Assembly: GCA_018712785.1 (NCBI GenBank)
Contig: DVGK01000160.1
Location: 1-64,000 of the forward strand
Length of the DNA: 64,000 nt
Source of the DNA: Candidatus Choladousia intestinavium
GTDB lineage: Bacteria > Bacillota > Clostridia > Lachnospirales > Lachnospiraceae
Direction of reading: 5' to 3'
Shown: positions 9,270 through 19,428 of the stretch, in pieces
Numbering within the stretch: the first letter of the stretch is position 1
Layout of the letters: each line of letters opens with the position of its first letter
Notes under the pieces: model-generated
What the model saw: the letters and a program-made list of their open reading frames with translations, nothing else
The model's database searches: none
Told to the model about the DNA's origin: nothing
Translations under genes and position numbers: made by a program

Positions 9270-10550
9270 ATGAGCGATTATCAGATTGAGACAAAATGTA
9301 TCCAGTCAGGCTGGCAGCCTGAAAACGGAGGCCCCAGAATGCTTCCCATTTACCAGAGTACCACCTTTAAGTATGATACCTCAGAACATATGGGAAAGCT
9401 CTTTGACCTGGAGGAAGAGGGATATTTTTATACCAGGCTCCAGAATCCAACCAACGACGCTGTGGCGGCCAAGATCGCGGATCTTGAGGGCGGCGTGGCG
9501 GCCATGCTTACCTCGTCTGGGCAGGCGGCCAATTTTTACGCGGTGTTCAATATTTGTGAGGCGGGGGAGCATGTGATCTGCGCTTCCTCCATCTACGGAG
9601 GTACTTTCAATCTCCTGGGAGTTACCATGAAGAAGCTGGGCATTGAGTGTACTTTTGTGGATGTGGACGCGCCGGAGGAGGAGCTGGCGAAAGCGTTTAA
9701 GCCAAACACAAGAGCCGTTCTGGCAGAGAGCATCGCCAATCCGGCTCTGGTCATTCTGGACATAGAGAAGATGGCAAGGCTGGCTCATTCCCACGGAGTG
9801 CCCCTGATCGTGGACAATACCTTCGCTACACCTGTAAACTGCAGGCCCTTTGAGTGGGGAGCGGATATTGTGACCCATTCGACTACCAAATATATGGACG
9901 GCCATGCTATGCAGGTAGGAGGCGCTATCGTAGACAGCGGCAATTTTGACTGGGAGGCGTACGGGGACAAGTTCCACGGACTTACAACGCCGGACGATTC
10001 CTACCATGGGATTATATATACTAAGAAATTCGGGAAAAAAGCATATATTACCAAGGCCACTTCCCAGCTGATGCGGGACCTGGGTTCGATTCCTTCGCCC
10101 ATGAACTGCTTCCTGCTGAATGTGGGGCTGGAGACGCTGCCCCTGCGCATGGAGCGTCATTGCTATAACGCGCAGAAAGTAGCGGAATTTCTGCAGGCTC
10201 ACGAGAAGGTAGCTTCCGTAAACTTCGCGGGACTTCCCGGTGATAAGTATCATGAGCTGGCTAAGAAGTATATGCCAAAGGGAACCTGCGGCGTGATTTC
10301 CTTTGAGCTGAAAGGCGGAAGGGAGCCGGCTGTGCGCTTTATGGATTCCTTGAAGCTGGCCTCTATTGTTACCCATGTGGCGGATGCTAAAACCTGCGTT
10401 CTGCATCCCGCGAGCCACACCCACCGGCAGCTGAACGATCAGCAGCTTAAGGAAGCTGGTATCTCTCCGGGAATGATTCGGCTTTCTGTGGGAATCGAAA
10501 ATGTTCAGGATATTATCCAGGATCTGTCCCAGGCTTTAGAACAGGCATAA
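9270..10550 (+). CDS. metY: O-acetylhomoserine aminocarboxypropyltransferase / cysteine synthase
   Basis: Cys/Met metabolism PLP enzyme: TKCIQSGWQPENGGPRMLPIYQSTTFKY, VTHSTTKYMDGHAMQVGG, IRLSVGIENVQDIIQDL. Confidence 0.92.
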   Translation: MSDYQIETKCIQSGWQPENGGPRMLPIYQSTTFKYDTSEHMGKLFDLEEEGYFYTRLQNPTNDAVAAKIADLEGGVAAMLTSSGQAANFYAVFNICEAGEHVICASSIYGGTFNLLGVTMKKLGIECTFVDVDAPEEELAKAFKPNTRAVLAESIANPALVILDIEKMARLAHSHGVPLIVDNTFATPVNCRPFEWGADIVTHSTTKYMDGHAMQVGGAIVDSGNFDWEAYGDKFHGLTTPDDSYHGIIYTKKFGKKAYITKATSQLMRDLGSIPSPMNCFLLNVGLETLPLRMERHCYNAQKVAEFLQAHEKVASVNFAGLPGDKYHELAKKYMPKGTCGVISFELKGGREPAVRFMDSLKLASIVTHVADAKTCVLHPASHTHRQLNDQQLKEAGISPGMIRLSVGIENVQDIIQDLSQALEQA

Positions 10551-10585
10551 GAATTCTGAAGCACGGAAGAAAAAGGAGATAGAAG

Positions 10586-10613
10586 GCGGTGAGGAATCCA
10601 TATTCCTCACCGC
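10586..10613. repeat. perfect 12-bp inverted repeat (hairpin) between metY and the YhaO-like gene
   Basis: GCGGTGAGGAAT-CCAT-ATTCCTCACCGC; no T-tract on the plus strand side. Confidence 0.8.
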
Positions 10614-10648
10614 TTGCAGGTTATAAGGAATAAGAAAGGCGGTGCAAA

Positions 10649-11701
10649 ATGCGTTTTATGCATATTGCGGACGTACACCTGGGGGCGCTCCCAGACGCGG
10701 GGGCGCCCTGGTCCGGGGACCGGGGAAAGGAACTTTGGCAGACTTTTGAAAAATGCATCGGTGAGGCCAGGGCAAGGAAGGTGGATCTGCTTTTGATTGC
10801 TGGCGATCTGTTTCACCGGCAGCCCAGGGGAAGGGAGCTTCAGGAGGTAAATACTCTGTTCTCGTCCCTGTCCGGAACCATTGTGGTTCTGATGGCCGGA
10901 AACCATGATTATCTGAAGCCCTCCTCCCCATACTGGGATTTCCCCTGGGGAGAAAACGTGGTCTGCCTTTTTGATGATCGGTGCGAAAAAATACGGCTGC
11001 CGGAGCTGAGAACAGAAATCTACGGGTTCAGCTATCATCAGCAGGAGATTACAGCCCCTCTTTATGACGCCCTCCAGGCAGGAAAAGGGGATTACTTTAA
11101 AATCCTCCTAGCCCACGGGGGAGACGCCCAGCACATTCCTATGAATAAGGAAAAGCTGATGAAAGCCGGTTTTGATTATATTGCCCTGGGACATATCCAT
11201 AAGCCCCAGGTCTATATAAAGAATCTGGCCCTGTATGCCGGGGCTCTGGAGCCCATCGACATAAATGATACGGGTCCCCATGGATTTATCCTGGGGGAAA
11301 CCTTCCGGAAAAAGGTAAAGCTGACGTTTGTGGAACTGGCCGGGCGGCAGTACCGCCACGAGGAAATTGAGGTAACTCCGGAGGATACTTCCTTTTCGCT
11401 GAAAAACAAAATCGAAGAGCGGATTCGTCGGGAAGGAAGTCAGCACCTCTACAAGGTGATTCTGCGGGGACAAAGGGATCCCCAGTTTCTGCCGGACTGC
11501 AGCCTATACAGGAAGTGCGGCCGGATTCTTGAGATCCAGGACAGGACTGCGCCGGCCTTTCCGTTGGAAGAGCTGAAGAGAAGGTATCAGGGACAGCTGG
11601 TGGGAGAGTTTATAGAGAGCTTCGGGGAGGAACCCCGGGAGGCGGTGGAGAGAAAGGCTCTTCAGTACGGTCTGGAAGCGCTGCTGGCAGATTTGCGGTA
11701 A
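10649..11701 (+). CDS. SbcD/YhaO-like DNA repair metallophosphoesterase
   Basis: MRFMHIADVHLGA, LLIAGDLFH, AGNHDYLKPSSPY, LGHIHKPQ. Confidence 0.9.
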   Translation: MRFMHIADVHLGALPDAGAPWSGDRGKELWQTFEKCIGEARARKVDLLLIAGDLFHRQPRGRELQEVNTLFSSLSGTIVVLMAGNHDYLKPSSPYWDFPWGENVVCLFDDRCEKIRLPELRTEIYGFSYHQQEITAPLYDALQAGKGDYFKILLAHGGDAQHIPMNKEKLMKAGFDYIALGHIHKPQVYIKNLALYAGALEPIDINDTGPHGFILGETFRKKVKLTFVELAGRQYRHEEIEVTPEDTSFSLKNKIEERIRREGSQHLYKVILRGQRDPQFLPDCSLYRKCGRILEIQDRTAPAFPLEELKRRYQGQLVGEFIESFGEEPREAVERKALQYGLEALLADLR

Positions 11702-11759
11702 TTTTTCCGGGACGGAGGGAAGAATAGTCTGCCAAGCGGGAGAGGAGTGTGAGAATGAG

Positions 11760-13223
11760 ATGGAGATTCTTGATATTACGGTAAAGCATTACGGCAAGTT
11801 TGAAAACTACAGGATGAATTTCCGGCCTGGAATGAACATTATAAGCGGAGGAAATGAGTCAGGAAAGTCTACTCTGCATTCCTTTCTGCGGGCCATGCTG
11901 TTCGGGCTTCCCAGAGGCCGGGGAAGGGCCGCCCGCACCGATGAGTACCAGCTTCGGCAGCCCTGGGAGAATCCCGGGTATTTTGCCGGAGAGATGCGGA
12001 TTCGGGAGCAGGGAGAGATTTATAGGATTCAGAGGGATTTTTCCGGGAACGGGCAGGCCTTAACCGTGGTCTGTGAAACTGGGGAGAGAGAAGAGGAGGC
12101 TCCCCAGAAATTTCTGGAAGAAATGCTGGGAGGCATGCGGGAGGCTGCTTTCCGCAATACCGTCTTTGTGGCTCAGGCAGGGGCCAGGACGGACGAGGGG
12201 CTGGCAGAGGAGCTTCGGAGCTTCATGGTTAACTATGAAAATTCTCTGGACGAGCATGTGGATGTCACCAGGGCTCTGGACAGCCTGCGAAAGCGAAAAA
12301 AAGAATTCGAGCAGAAGAAGAAGCGGGAGGAAGAGCTTTTAGACGCCAGAATTCAAAAGTGCCAGACAGAAGCAGAGTACATACGAAGAGAGATCGGCAG
12401 ACTGAAGCAGCAGGTTCGTCCCGGGATAGAGCGGAGGGAAGAGGAACCGGAGGCTCCTGGCATATCCGGAGGAGGAAAAGCAGGAAACGCGGCCAAGGCC
12501 CTTCTGGCAGCCGGAGGTATGGTTTCCTTTGCGGGAGCCGTATTTCTGGATTCTATATCGGTCCGGATTTTCCTGGTGCTGTCCGGGATGGTCTTCTTTG
12601 GCTTTTTTTATCTGGCATGGCGCCTTCTGAGAGAGAAAAAAGAGCAGGAAACGGAAGAAGCGGCAGGCGGCCGGGAGGCCTGGAAACAGGAGAGGCTGTG
12701 CGAAGAAATCCGAAACCGGGAGGAGGCGTACCAGAAGCGTCAGAATGACCTGGAAGCTCTCTACCAGCGATACACAGGGCTGGACGGGCTTCAGACAGAG
12801 ATCGACGCCCTGGATCTTGCCATCCAGAGAATCTGCGAGCTTTCTATGGGCATCTATGAGAGAACGGGAGGCACGCTGAATGACAGGGCTTCTTCCATCC
12901 TCTCCGTCCTTACCAGAAGGAAATATCAGAGGATTACTATAGATGATACGCTGGAGGTGCGGGTGCATACGAAAAACAGGATCCTCAGACTCTGGCAGCT
13001 CAGCTATGGAACCATGCAGCAGATTTATTTTTCTCTCCGCGTGGCAGCGGGAGAGCTTTTTGCCGGGGATAAAAAACTGCCGCTGATCCTGGATGAGCCC
13101 TTCGCTATGTATGACGACGCCAGAACCAGGGAGGCCCTGGAATGGCTGAACGGCTGCGGGCGTCAGGTGATTCTGTTTACCTGCCAGAACCGGGAAGAGA
13201 CGATTCTGAAGCAGCTCCGGTAA
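11760..13223 (+). CDS. SbcC/YhaN-like AAA ATPase with internal TM hairpin
   Basis: Walker A SGGNESGKSTLHSF, C-terminal signature and Walker B LPLILDEPFAMYDD, two TM segments between coiled coils. Confidence 0.85.
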   Translation: MEILDITVKHYGKFENYRMNFRPGMNIISGGNESGKSTLHSFLRAMLFGLPRGRGRAARTDEYQLRQPWENPGYFAGEMRIREQGEIYRIQRDFSGNGQALTVVCETGEREEEAPQKFLEEMLGGMREAAFRNTVFVAQAGARTDEGLAEELRSFMVNYENSLDEHVDVTRALDSLRKRKKEFEQKKKREEELLDARIQKCQTEAEYIRREIGRLKQQVRPGIERREEEPEAPGISGGGKAGNAAKALLAAGGMVSFAGAVFLDSISVRIFLVLSGMVFFGFFYLAWRLLREKKEQETEEAAGGREAWKQERLCEEIRNREEAYQKRQNDLEALYQRYTGLDGLQTEIDALDLAIQRICELSMGIYERTGGTLNDRASSILSVLTRRKYQRITIDDTLEVRVHTKNRILRLWQLSYGTMQQIYFSLRVAAGELFAGDKKLPLILDEPFAMYDDARTREALEWLNGCGRQVILFTCQNREETILKQLR

Positions 13224-13276
13224 GGCTGCCATGAGCTGCTTTCAGGCGAATTAAGAAAGGAAAAGAAGAGAGACTT

Positions 13277-14104
13277 ATGATTAAAATAGGATGCCACTTA
13301 TCATCGTCAAAGGGATTTCTGCACATGGGAAAGGAAGCTGCGGCCATTGGAGCCAATACGTTTCAGTTTTTCACAAGGAATCCCAGAGGAAGCAGAGCCA
13401 AAGCTATAGATCCGGAGGATGTCAGGGCCTATCTTGCCTTCGCCGGTGAACACGGGATCGGGCAAATTGTAGCCCATGCCCCCTACACCCTGAATCCCTG
13501 CTCCGCTAGGGAGGAGACAAGAGAATTTGCCCTGGAAACCATGCGGGATGATCTTGAGCGGCTGGAATATCTTCCGGGGAATTATTATAATTTCCATCCC
13601 GGAAGCCATGTGGGACAGGGAATTGAAGCCGGAATCGCGCAGATCGCCGGGACGCTGAATGAGATTCTGGTACCCGGCCAGAGGACGGTCGTACTTCTGG
13701 AGACCATGGCGGGAAAAGGGTCGGAGGTAGGGAGCCGGTTTGAGGAGCTGGAGAGGATTCTGGAGCAGGTAATGCACCCAGAGCTTATGGGAGTGTGTCT
13801 GGACACATGCCACGTTTACGATGCGGGATATGATATCACGGAAGATTTAGAGGGAGTTCTGGATTCTTTTGACAGGATCATCGGTCTGGAGAAGCTGAAA
13901 GCGGTTCATGTAAACGACACAAAGAATCCCATGGGAAGCCATAAGGACCGGCACGAAAAAATCGGCGAAGGCTTCCTGGGACTGGAAGCGCTCCGCCGGG
14001 TTGTACATCATCCGAAGCTGTCCGGCCTGCCCTTCTGCCTGGAAACCCCCAATGAGCTTCCGGGATATGAGGCGGAGATCCGTCTGCTTCGTCAGAAATC
14101 ATAA
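13277..14104 (+). CDS. nfo: deoxyribonuclease IV (AP endonuclease)
   Basis: [68 protein letters not shown]. Confidence 0.95.
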   Translation: MIKIGCHLSSSKGFLHMGKEAAAIGANTFQFFTRNPRGSRAKAIDPEDVRAYLAFAGEHGIGQIVAHAPYTLNPCSAREETREFALETMRDDLERLEYLPGNYYNFHPGSHVGQGIEAGIAQIAGTLNEILVPGQRTVVLLETMAGKGSEVGSRFEELERILEQVMHPELMGVCLDTCHVYDAGYDITEDLEGVLDSFDRIIGLEKLKAVHVNDTKNPMGSHKDRHEKIGEGFLGLEALRRVVHHPKLSGLPFCLETPNELPGYEAEIRLLRQKS

Positions 14105-15289
14105 CCGTTTTTTCTGGTTTTTCTTTGCAAGAAAGTTATTGATCCGCCCTGTGGGATTGAGAAGATCACTGATGGAACCGTCGTGATTTAACGTATCAAT
14201 CAGCAGGGCGATATATTTACTCATATCGCAGCCTGTATAGTAAGGCTTTTCTAATAGCTCCGGTCTCTGATAGATCAGATTGGTGGTGAGCATGGAATCG
14301 AAAAGCCCCTGCTGGTAGGCGTCGTCGAATTTCTTCAGACCGTTGGTGAAGAGCCCAAAGGTCGCGCAGATAAAGATGCGGGACGCGTGCCGGGACTTCA
14401 GCTCTTTTGCCACCTCCAGGACACTGTCTCCGGAGGAGATCATATCATCCAAGATCACTACGTCCTTTCCGGCTACATCCGAGCCCAGAAATTCGTGGGC
14501 TACAATGGGGTTGCGTCCGCTTACAATGTGAGCGTAATCCCTGCGTTTATAAAACATTCCCATATCCAGGCCCAGAATATTTGCCATATAGATGGCCCGC
14601 TTGGCGCCGCCTTCGTCCGGACTGATAATCAGAAGACGTTCCGGAGAAATCTCCAGGTCGGGAGCGGCCCGGAACAAACCTTTGATAAACTGGTATACGG
14701 GATGAATGGTTTCAAAGCCATGAAGAGGAATGGCGTTCTGGACTCTGGGATCGTGGGCGTCAAAGGTAATAATGTTGTCAACACCCATCTTCACAAGCTC
14801 CTGAAGGGCCAGGGCGCAGTCCAGAGACTCCCGGCCGTTCCTTTTATGCTGGCGGCTTTCATAGAGGAAGGGCATGATCACGTTAATCCGCCGGGCTTTT
14901 CCACCTACGGCCGCGATCACCCGCTTCAGATCCTGAAAATGATCATCCGGGGACATGTGATTCTGAATTCCGAACATGGGGTACGTCAGACTGTAGTTGC
15001 ACACGTCTACCAGAATATAAAGGTCATCTCCCCGGACAGAGTCGTGTATGACGCCCTTGGCCTCTCCGGAACCAAAACGGGGCACTGCAGTTTTCACCAG
15101 ATAGGAATCCCGGGCATAGTGCTGGAGCAGAGGGCTGTTTCTGTGCTCGTGCTCCCGCTCCCTGCGCCACTGGACAATATGGGCGTTGATCTTTTCGCCA
15201 AGCGCCTCGCAGCTTTTCAGAGCAATAATGCCAAGCTCGCCTACGGGAATCGTTTCGAGATTACGTTCAAAAGCAGACTGAAATTCCAT
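14099..15289 (-). CDS. prs: ribose-phosphate pyrophosphokinase
   Basis: [50 protein letters not shown]. Start moved to [10 protein letters not shown] inside the 15346 ORF. Confidence 0.9.
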   Translation of the reverse strand: MEFQSAFERNLETIPVGELGIIALKSCEALGEKINAHIVQWRREREHEHRNSPLLQHYARDSYLVKTAVPRFGSGEAKGVIHDSVRGDDLYILVDVCNYSLTYPMFGIQNHMSPDDHFQDLKRVIAAVGGKARRINVIMPFLYESRQHKRNGRESLDCALALQELVKMGVDNIITFDAHDPRVQNAIPLHGFETIHPVYQFIKGLFRAAPDLEISPERLLIISPDEGGAKRAIYMANILGLDMGMFYKRRDYAHIVSGRNPIVAHEFLGSDVAGKDVVILDDMISSGDSVLEVAKELKSRHASRIFICATFGLFTNGLKKFDDAYQQGLFDSMLTTNLIYQRPELLEKPYYTGCDMSKYIALLIDTLNHDGSISDLLNPTGRINNFLAKKNQKKRL

Positions 15290-15343
15290 GGTGTAATTTT
15301 TCCTCCATATCTTTAGATTTAAATCAGTGTCCGGGTATGTCTT

Positions 15344-15396
15344 CACACGAACCTCGTGCTGCGTTTCAGCTGCACTCGCTGAGTGTTCACATTATA
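15344..15396 (-). promoter_or_regulatory. prs promoter -10 plus leader element, copy 1 of a sequence shared with 53715-53766
   Basis: Minus strand: TATAATGTGAACACTCAGCGAGTGCAGCTGAAACGCAGCACGAGGTTCGTGTG; TTGACC upstream with 16-bp spacing. Confidence 0.65.
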
Positions 15397-15409
15397 TCAT
15401 AAAAATTTT

Positions 15410-16411
15410 TCAGGTCAAGCGGTGCAGTTTTTTCTGTATGCGGATGTCGTCTCCGATCAGCTTCAGCATAGTATAGTTGCTGGAAATTCTGGAGAAAATC
15501 CGCTCGGAATACGTTTCCGCGAAGGTTTCAAGAGAAAGATTTGTGGAGATCAGGGTACTCTTTCTCCTGAGAATCCGCTCGTTCAGTACGAAAAAGAGCT
15601 GTGAGGTGACAAAGGTGTTCGTCATCTCCGTCCCCAGATCGTCGATGATCAGGAGATCACACTGGAAAATGTGTTCCTCCAGCTCGGAAGTCTCTTCCTC
15701 TCCGCGGCTGAAGGTGTGCTGAGCGAACAGCTCAAATAGCCGGAAGGAAGAAAAATACAGGACGGAATGCGTGGTCTCAATCAGCTCTTTCGCGACACAG
15801 TGAGAGAGAAAGGTCTTTCCCAGCCCCGTATCTCCGTACAGGAAGAGATTCTGAAAATCCAAGTCAAAATCTCTGACAAAATTCCGGCATACAGTCAAAG
15901 CCCGTCCGGCCGTCTGCCTGGCGCTCTGGCCTGTGACGGGATCCTTCAGGGAAGCGGAGTAGTAATCCAGGGAAAAGGTAGAGAAGTTCTCTTCTTCCAG
16001 GATCTCCCGGAGGTTGGACTGCATGTACAGAAGGTCAATGGCTTTCTGCAGGAAGCAGTGGCACTTTCTGGAACCGATGTAACCGGTATCCTGGCAGTCA
16101 GGACAGCGGTAATGAGGGCTGAGATAGTCGGAAGGGTAGCCGGCATCGGTTAAAATCTTTTTTTTACGTGCGGAAAGCTCTGCCAGCCTGGCCCGCAGCC
16201 TGGATTCAGAGCTTTTGAAAGAGGAATTGCCCCCCAGAAGGGTTCTGGCACAGGAACAGCTCTCAGAAGCAATTCGGCGGTCGATCTGAGAAAGCTCCGG
16301 AAAACGGTCATAAACCTCTTCCGTCCGCGCGGAAAGCTCCTGCTGGTTCTTAAGCTGCTGTCTGTGATAATCCCGCATAATTTCATTGTATTGTATATTC
16401 GTCAGTCCCAT
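15410..16411 (-). CDS. DnaI/DnaC-like replicative helicase loader ATPase
   Basis: Walker A LYGDTGLGKTFLSHCVAKEL, Walker B LLIIDDLGTEM, N-terminal Zn-binding YRCPDCQDTGYIGSRKCHC. Confidence 0.9.
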   Translation of the reverse strand: MGLTNIQYNEIMRDYHRQQLKNQQELSARTEEVYDRFPELSQIDRRIASESCSCARTLLGGNSSFKSSESRLRARLAELSARKKKILTDAGYPSDYLSPHYRCPDCQDTGYIGSRKCHCFLQKAIDLLYMQSNLREILEEENFSTFSLDYYSASLKDPVTGQSARQTAGRALTVCRNFVRDFDLDFQNLFLYGDTGLGKTFLSHCVAKELIETTHSVLYFSSFRLFELFAQHTFSRGEEETSELEEHIFQCDLLIIDDLGTEMTNTFVTSQLFFVLNERILRRKSTLISTNLSLETFAETYSERIFSRISSNYTMLKLIGDDIRIQKKLHRLT

Positions 16412-16419
16412 TCTTTACC

Positions 16420-17439
16420 TCATTGATTTAATAGCTGCTTTTCAAGCTGGCCGTAGTCATAATCTCTCTGGGAGAAATTATGGAAACGGTTGGATGAGGC
16501 AGATCTTACGGGTTCTCTTTTCGGCGCTGCTTTTGAAGATTGCTGCTGCGCCCTGCGCTTCAGATCCAGAGCCTTGATGTCTCCCAGAGAGGAGACTTTT
16601 TTTTGGCGCCAGTCCTCGAGAATCTTATTGGCGTACTGGAAATTCGGCTCGTGGGTCTGCCTTACCGTACGGCGGCAGGCCTCCAGAACGATCTCAACCG
16701 AGAAGCCCAGATCGTCAAGCCAGTGCGACATCATTTCCTGCTCAAAGGAAGCAGGACTGCGCCCTTTGATTCCAAAGGCATTTAAAATCGTAAAATAATT
16801 TTTGTTGTACAGGTTCGTCTCTTCCTTTGCCTGAAGCACAGTGGAAATGCCGGCTTCCGCCCAGGAAAGAGCCACCTTCCTCATATAGTGCCGGCTGGAG
16901 GAGCCTTTGGAAATACAGTATTCCAGCAGGTACTCAATCAAATCCGAAGAAAACTTCAGGGAATCATAGTAATAAATAAAATCACTCTGTTCCGAGGAGG
17001 AAAGAGGACGCTGCAGATACTGCTCAGCAATAAAAAAGAGCTGACGGATCTCCTTCTCCTGGGATAATTCCGCGATCCTGGCAGGAGTGGGAGCGTCGTT
17101 CTCCTCTTTCACGGACGCAGGCCGCGCGGGCAGGGAGGTTTCCGAAGCCTTCCCTCCTGGCATCTGAAGAGAAATCTCGGAGAGGTTTCCCTGTCTGTCA
17201 TAGCCAAGACGGAGAAGCTGAAGCTTTTCCCAGTAAATAAGAGCGCGCTGGATATCCTTTTCCGTGTGGTCGAAGGCATCCGCAATGGAAGAAAGGGACA
17301 GATCCCTTCCGCTTCCGGCGCAGCGCAGCAGATAAAGGTATACTTTCACGAATTCTCCGTTGGCATGGGGCATATACTGGTCGATAAATTCGTTCTGAAT
17401 CAGGGTCGCCCCGGAAGAGGCGGCTGTATGTATTTTCAT
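16420..17439 (-). CDS. DnaD domain protein
   Basis: N-terminal FVKVYLYLLRCAGSGRDLSLSSIADAFDHTEKDIQRAL; C-terminal DnaD-like repeats with YxxxILxxW (YANKILEDW). Start MKIHTAASSG. Confidence 0.88.
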   Translation of the reverse strand: MKIHTAASSGATLIQNEFIDQYMPHANGEFVKVYLYLLRCAGSGRDLSLSSIADAFDHTEKDIQRALIYWEKLQLLRLGYDRQGNLSEISLQMPGGKASETSLPARPASVKEENDAPTPARIAELSQEKEIRQLFFIAEQYLQRPLSSSEQSDFIYYYDSLKFSSDLIEYLLEYCISKGSSSRHYMRKVALSWAEAGISTVLQAKEETNLYNKNYFTILNAFGIKGRSPASFEQEMMSHWLDDLGFSVEIVLEACRRTVRQTHEPNFQYANKILEDWRQKKVSSLGDIKALDLKRRAQQQSSKAAPKREPVRSASSNRFHNFSQRDYDYGQLEKQLLNQ

Positions 17440-17469
17440 GTACTTCACTCCCATGTTGTTCTTGGGCTT

Positions 17470-17475
17470 AGTATA
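17470..17475 (-). promoter_or_regulatory. candidate extended -10 of the dnaD-dnaI operon
   Basis: Minus strand TGCTATACT upstream of the dnaD start. Confidence 0.4.
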
Positions 17476-17533
17476 GCATAATTCCCTGAAAATGAGAATA
17501 GGAGAATCAAAGGATTCAAAACCCACATTAAAA

Positions 17534-17551
17534 TGTGGATAATGTGGATAA
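17534..17551 (+). promoter_or_regulatory. two abutting perfect DnaA boxes (TGTGGATAA x2; TTATCCACA on the other strand)
   Basis: TGTGGATAATGTGGATAA read directly, upstream of dnaD. Confidence 0.75.
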
Positions 17552-17666
17552 AAAGTTGACAATAATGAAAAGATCCCTTGAAGAGGCCCGTATTCTGTCG
17601 GATTTTGTAAATATGTTATGTAAATCAACTGTCCACAAAAAAATCCACATGCTTTCACAGAAAAAA

Positions 17667-17696
17667 TGTGAATAAACATGTGGATAATGTGGATAA
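17667..17696 (+). promoter_or_regulatory. three DnaA-box matches: TGTGAATAA (17667) and abutting TGTGGATAA x2 (17679, 17688)
   Basis: Matches to the TTATNCACA consensus (reverse complement) between the murC 3' end and dnaD. Confidence 0.75.
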
Positions 17697-17697
17697 C

Positions 17698-19074
17698 TTA
17701 CTGTCCAAGAAGGGATTCCCCTATTTTTACTACGTCTCCGGCCCCCATAGTTATCAACAAATCCCCGGGGCTGCAGTGTTGAAGAAGAAAATTTTCGATT
17801 TCGTCAAAAGTGGGGAAATACCAGGCGGCTTTTCCCAGCTTTTCCAGCTCCAGGCGGAGCGTGTCCGAGCTGATTCCCAGATCGTCCGTCTCTCTGGCGG
17901 GATAGATTTTCGCAAGTACGATCTTGTCGGCCAGAGAGAGGGCCTTAGCGAATTCCTTCAGAAGAGCTTTCGTCCTTGTGTAAGTATGGGGCTGAAATAC
18001 GCACCAGATCTGTCCGGCGGAGAATTTTCTGGCTGCCTGGAGGGTAGCCTTGATCTCAGTAGGATGATGGGCATAGTCATCTACGATGGTTACGCCGCCG
18101 ATCTCGCCTTTTTTCTGGAAGCGCCGGTCCGTGCCGGAAAAGCCGGCCAGGCCTTTAGCCATAGCTTCAGCGGGAACCCCTAGAAGATCGCCGGCTGCCA
18201 AAGCAGCGGCGGCGTTTAATATATTGTGTTCCCCGGGAACGGACAGGGAAAAATGGCCCAGGCATTCTCCGCCTTTGTACAGATCGAATTCGCCGCAGCC
18301 GGAATTGTGGTAAGAAATTTCGGAGACGTGATAATCGCCGGATTCCAGGCCAAAGGTAATCACGCGGCAGGGAAGATCTCTGACAAGTTCATTCAGATGA
18401 GGGATTCCTTCATATATAATAAGGGTTCCGTCATTTTTCAGACGCTCCGCGAAGAGACGGAAAGAATGACGGATATCATCCAGATCTTTAAAGAAATCCA
18501 GATGATCTGCGTCAATATTCAGAATGATTTCCATTTTAGGGAAAAACTCCAGAAAGCTGTTGGTATATTCACAGGCTTCCGTTACAAAGTACTGCGTATG
18601 GCCAATCCGCACGTTTCCGTGGATAGAGGGAAGAATGCCGCCCACAGAGATGGTGGGATCCAGGCCGCCCTCCAGGAGAATATGCGTCAGCATGGAGGTG
18701 GTGGTAGTCTTCCCGTGGGTGCCTGCCACGGCTACGGGCATTTCATAATTTTTCATCAGCTGGCCCAGAAGCTCTGCCCGGGAGAGCATGGGAATCTGCT
18801 TTCTGGAGGCTGCTATGTATTCGGGATTATCCGGATGAATGGCTGCGGTGTACACAACCACGTCGGTACCCTCCTGTATATTTTCTTCTTTCTGTTCATA
18901 AATAATAGAAGCGCCCAGGCTGGAGAGCCAGTCTGTCAAGGGGGATTCTTTGGCGTCTGAACCGCTGACTGTGAAGCCGCGCTTCAGCAGCACGGCAGCC
19001 AGGCCGCTCATGCTGATTCCTCCGATCCCGATAAAATGAATATGAACAGGACGATTATAGTCGATCTGATACAT
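17698..19074 (-). CDS. murC: UDP-N-acetylmuramate--L-alanine ligase
   Basis: IHFIGIGGISMSGLA, VAGTHGKTTTTSML, VDDYAHHPTEIKATL. Confidence 0.96.
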   Translation of the reverse strand: MYQIDYNRPVHIHFIGIGGISMSGLAAVLLKRGFTVSGSDAKESPLTDWLSSLGASIIYEQKEENIQEGTDVVVYTAAIHPDNPEYIAASRKQIPMLSRAELLGQLMKNYEMPVAVAGTHGKTTTTSMLTHILLEGGLDPTISVGGILPSIHGNVRIGHTQYFVTEACEYTNSFLEFFPKMEIILNIDADHLDFFKDLDDIRHSFRLFAERLKNDGTLIIYEGIPHLNELVRDLPCRVITFGLESGDYHVSEISYHNSGCGEFDLYKGGECLGHFSLSVPGEHNILNAAAALAAGDLLGVPAEAMAKGLAGFSGTDRRFQKKGEIGGVTIVDDYAHHPTEIKATLQAARKFSAGQIWCVFQPHTYTRTKALLKEFAKALSLADKIVLAKIYPARETDDLGISSDTLRLELEKLGKAAWYFPTFDEIENFLLQHCSPGDLLITMGAGDVVKIGESLLGQ

Positions 19075-19428
19075 TTGGAAAATCTCCTTATCTTTACAAT
19101 TTTTCTCGCTGCTTTTCTTATTATACCCTCTTCATTAAAAAAATCCAAGGAAAAGATACGCTTCCGGGGAAACCGGCCCCAGGTATGGGAGGTCACGCCC
19201 CTGTGGAAATGTCGAAAAAAGTCGGAAATAGTAAAAATAAACAAAAACAGAAAGAAAAATGCGGACAAAATATCGCAACAATTATGTAGTATAAAAAACC
19301 AGATGGCTTATTTAAGCTATTTCTAATAAAAACTAAGAAAAATAAAAGAAAATATTGTAAAATATGTTCACTATTTTTGGAAGCTGTGGTATAATAATGC
19401 AATAAAATATACATCAAGAGGTGATAAT

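Noticed and set aside
9381-10424. 347-aa minus-strand ORF opposite metY
   Set aside because: Fully antisense to a well-supported gene and without recognisable motifs.
14387-15316. 309-aa plus-strand ORF opposite prs
   Set aside because: Shadow ORF of a conserved PRPP synthetase; no independent coding evidence.
17440-17697. Chromosomal replication origin
   Set aside because: Although DnaA boxes cluster here, there is no dnaA/dnaN/rnpA context and no obvious AT-rich unwinding region; regulation or titration fits better.
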